Origin: Candolleomyces eurysporus
Lineage: Eukaryota > Basidiomycota > Agaricomycetes > Agaricales > Psathyrellaceae
DNA: 34,702 nucleotides
NCBI GenBank assembly: GCA_027579435.1
Contig: JANBPK010001280.1
Coordinates: 1 to 34,702, forward strand
Direction: 5' to 3'
A program made the translations under genes and the position numbers. Below, in pieces: positions 33,131-34,702 of this stretch; within the stretch, counting starts at the first letter, position 1; each line of letters begins with the position of its first letter. The notes beneath the pieces were generated by a model. It was not told the DNA's origin. It saw only the letters and a list, made by a program, of their open reading frames with translations, and made no database searches.

Positions 33131-33544
33131 AAGTCCGGAGCACAAATGTATCCAAGTACCACAGGTATCAAGTTTTGACTGCATGCTCGCGAACTGGAAT
33201 AATGAAAATTGATCAATACTTTTGGACGATTTGGCATTCCAGCAGAGGCGAAGAGCAGAGTCCAAGCTCTGAAGTTTGGCTTCGAGACGCATCAGGTGGA
33301 TGAAAGCTGTACAACCTAGCAACCAGAATAATAGCTGCGGCCAAGTAGCCAAGCCTGCCTAAAACAATTGCGCAGTCGCTGAAGCTGAGTGCTGAGCGCT
33401 GACTGACGAGAGCCAGCGATATCTTGGGCATATTTAAGGAGAATTAAAATGTAGTATACCTATCAGAGATCGAGGTTTGCAGTAGCTTTTTNCCAGCGTA
33501 GGACGGGCTCGAAGAGTTGCGGACAGTGCCCACCAGGAGATTCA

Positions 33545-33574
33545 GACGTCACAAGACGTCACAAGCTGTCACAA
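33545..33574 (+). promoter_or_regulatory. Triple 10-bp repeat with CRE-like ACGTCA cores
   Basis: GACGTCACAA occurs twice head to tail (33545-33554, 33555-33564), followed by the variant GCTGTCACAA (33565-33574). It is 157 nt upstream of the Las17 start. ACGTCA is the half-site of CREB/ATF-type bZIP factors. Binding is inferred. Confidence 0.45.
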
Positions 33575-33730
33575 GCATTGCGGCACAGCCATCGTGACGT
33601 TGTGTTTGTCATAGCCCCTGGAATTCAATTGTGTCGAAAGCACAGCGCCTGCGCACCTTGTCTCTCTACCCCTCTAACCTCGAAATCCACAGATTATCCT
33701 GCCGCCAAAGGGAGTAGAAATACCCCAAGA

Positions 33731-34702
33731 ATGCCCTCCCAATCTACTCTGAACGAAGAGGAGAAGGCTAAAGTCAAAAANGGCGATCCCGAAAGACCTC
33801 AACAAGATTTTCTATGCCACACTTGCTCGAATCTACTACGCTTATCCAGACCCCAATAAATGGGCATACAGCGGCCTCCAGGGTGGTCTTGCGTTCGCAT
33901 TAAATCCTCAAGGAGTTCCATTTTTCAAAATGGTAGACCTAGAAGGCACGAGGGGTGTTATTTGGGAGCACGAGATCTATCAGGACTTAGAATACAATCC
34001 GGACAGAGCGTTCTTCCATTCGTTTTCTGGGGATGTGAGTATATTGTCCTTCACTTGTGTGAAGTTACCTCACCGCCGTCATAGGAATGCTACATTGGAT
34101 TCGTATTCGCCAGTGAAGTCGAAGCCCGGGACTTCTGGAAGAAGGTCAATTCGAAGAAGGACGGCAAGAAACGTAGGTCGAAGCAATCACTTTTTAATGT
34201 CGCGTAGCTAATTTCTCATTGTAGCCAAACCGAAGGCTGAAAAGAAGCGTAGCAAACCGGCGAAGGGGGGAAAGATCGACAAGTCCATGATTTCCGGACC
34301 CAAGCAAGGTTCCTTCATCCACGTTGCGCACATGGGGTACGACGCGGATGCTGGGTTCACTTCTCGCGGCGTCGATCCATCATGGTCTGCGTTTCTCACC
34401 AAGCTCGAGAGCCAAGGTGTTGGAAAGGAGGTTATCGAGAGGGAAATGGAGTTTATCAAGGCATATGTCAAGAACGAGCAACAGCAAACCCAGCCTAAGA
34501 AACCTCCCCCGCCTCCTGCAAGCCGGTCAAAGCGTGTACCTCCGGCGGTTCCTGCAAGGAGAGCTCACGCTCGCAATGGATCTACTTCATCATCTATAGA
34601 ATCCCCAGTGACACCTTCAGCGCCCCCCAGGACAAATGGTAATGCACCACCACGTCCACCACCTGCCCGACCACAGAGCCATGTACCTCCGCCGCCTCCT
34701 AC
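33731..34702 (+). CDS. las17: Las17/WASP-family actin nucleation-promoting factor, 5' part
   Basis: Exons 33731-34034, 34085-34172 and 34225 to the window edge. The protein starts MPSQSTLNEEEKAKVK and enters a WH1/EVH1 domain: IFYATLARIYYAYPDPNKWA, FFKMVDLEGTRGVIWEHEIY, then ECYIGFVFASEVEARDFWKK after an intron. A lysine-rich linker follows, then a CRIB/GBD-like segment (KIDKSMISGPKQGSFIHVAH) and a proline-rich region (KPPPPPASRSK...) that would bind SH3 proteins and profilin. In this family WH1 binds verprolin/WIP and a C-terminal VCA region, beyond the window, activates Arp2/3 at cortical actin and endocytic sites. An N at about 33781 after an A run is a surplus base; without it exon 1 is 303 nt and in phase. 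Introns are 50 and 52 nt. Confidence 0.95.

Noticed and set aside
1..34702. tRNA, rRNA or CRISPR array
   Set aside because: No GTTCRANNC-type tRNA arms with matching acceptor stems, no rRNA blocks and no regular short direct repeats with unique spacers were seen.

Overview
The window looks like nuclear DNA of an agaricomycete (mushroom-forming basidiomycete). The evidence is many short GT-AG introns of about 50-60 nt, a class I hydrophobin, large F-box-like proteins, TPR/CHAT-type genes, and fungal forms of UBA2 and Las17/WASP. About six single N bases occur, nearly all beside homopolymer runs, and two of them break otherwise clean reading frames.

Left part (1-13 kb) is a decayed accessory region. 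It holds the 5' portion of a frameshifted TPR-repeat gene (minus strand, runs off the left edge). It also holds an old, imperfect tandem segmental duplication (about 2.0-6.2 kb against 6.6-9.5 kb) carrying remnants of an unrecognised multi-exon gene. A 738-bp terminal-inverted-repeat element (7277-8014) sits in the second copy, flanked by a CAGTG duplication, and the first copy preserves the matching empty site at 3961. Next come a CHAT peptidase-like domain broken by a 5-bp tandem duplication and, directly abutting it on the other strand, an F-box remnant.

Middle (12.6-25.5 kb): a small double-stranded-RNA-binding-domain gene; a full-length but heavily broken homologue of the BCAS3/PROPPIN-like WD40 family (13.8-17.1 kb); a minus-strand multi-exon gene resembling fungal DUF6533 membrane proteins; a roughly 2.6 kb gene-poor stretch; and UBA2, the catalytic SUMO E1 subunit, which resolves into nine exons encoding 672 residues with all key cysteines. 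An unrecognised minus-strand coding remnant lies just upstream of UBA2.

Right part (25.5-34.7 kb): a class I hydrophobin of 118 residues with a TATA box and 3' hairpins; two convergent F-box-like genes; a decayed tandem fragment of the second F-box gene; and the 5' part of a Las17/WASP gene (WH1 and CRIB-like regions, start of the proline-rich region) that runs off the right edge.

The intact housekeeping genes (UBA2, Las17, hydrophobin) show no sign of working together. The interest lies in the left half, where accessory genes were duplicated, invaded and broken. No convincing new molecular system was found. The strongest structural observation is the transposon insertion that can be read against its own empty-site paralogue.
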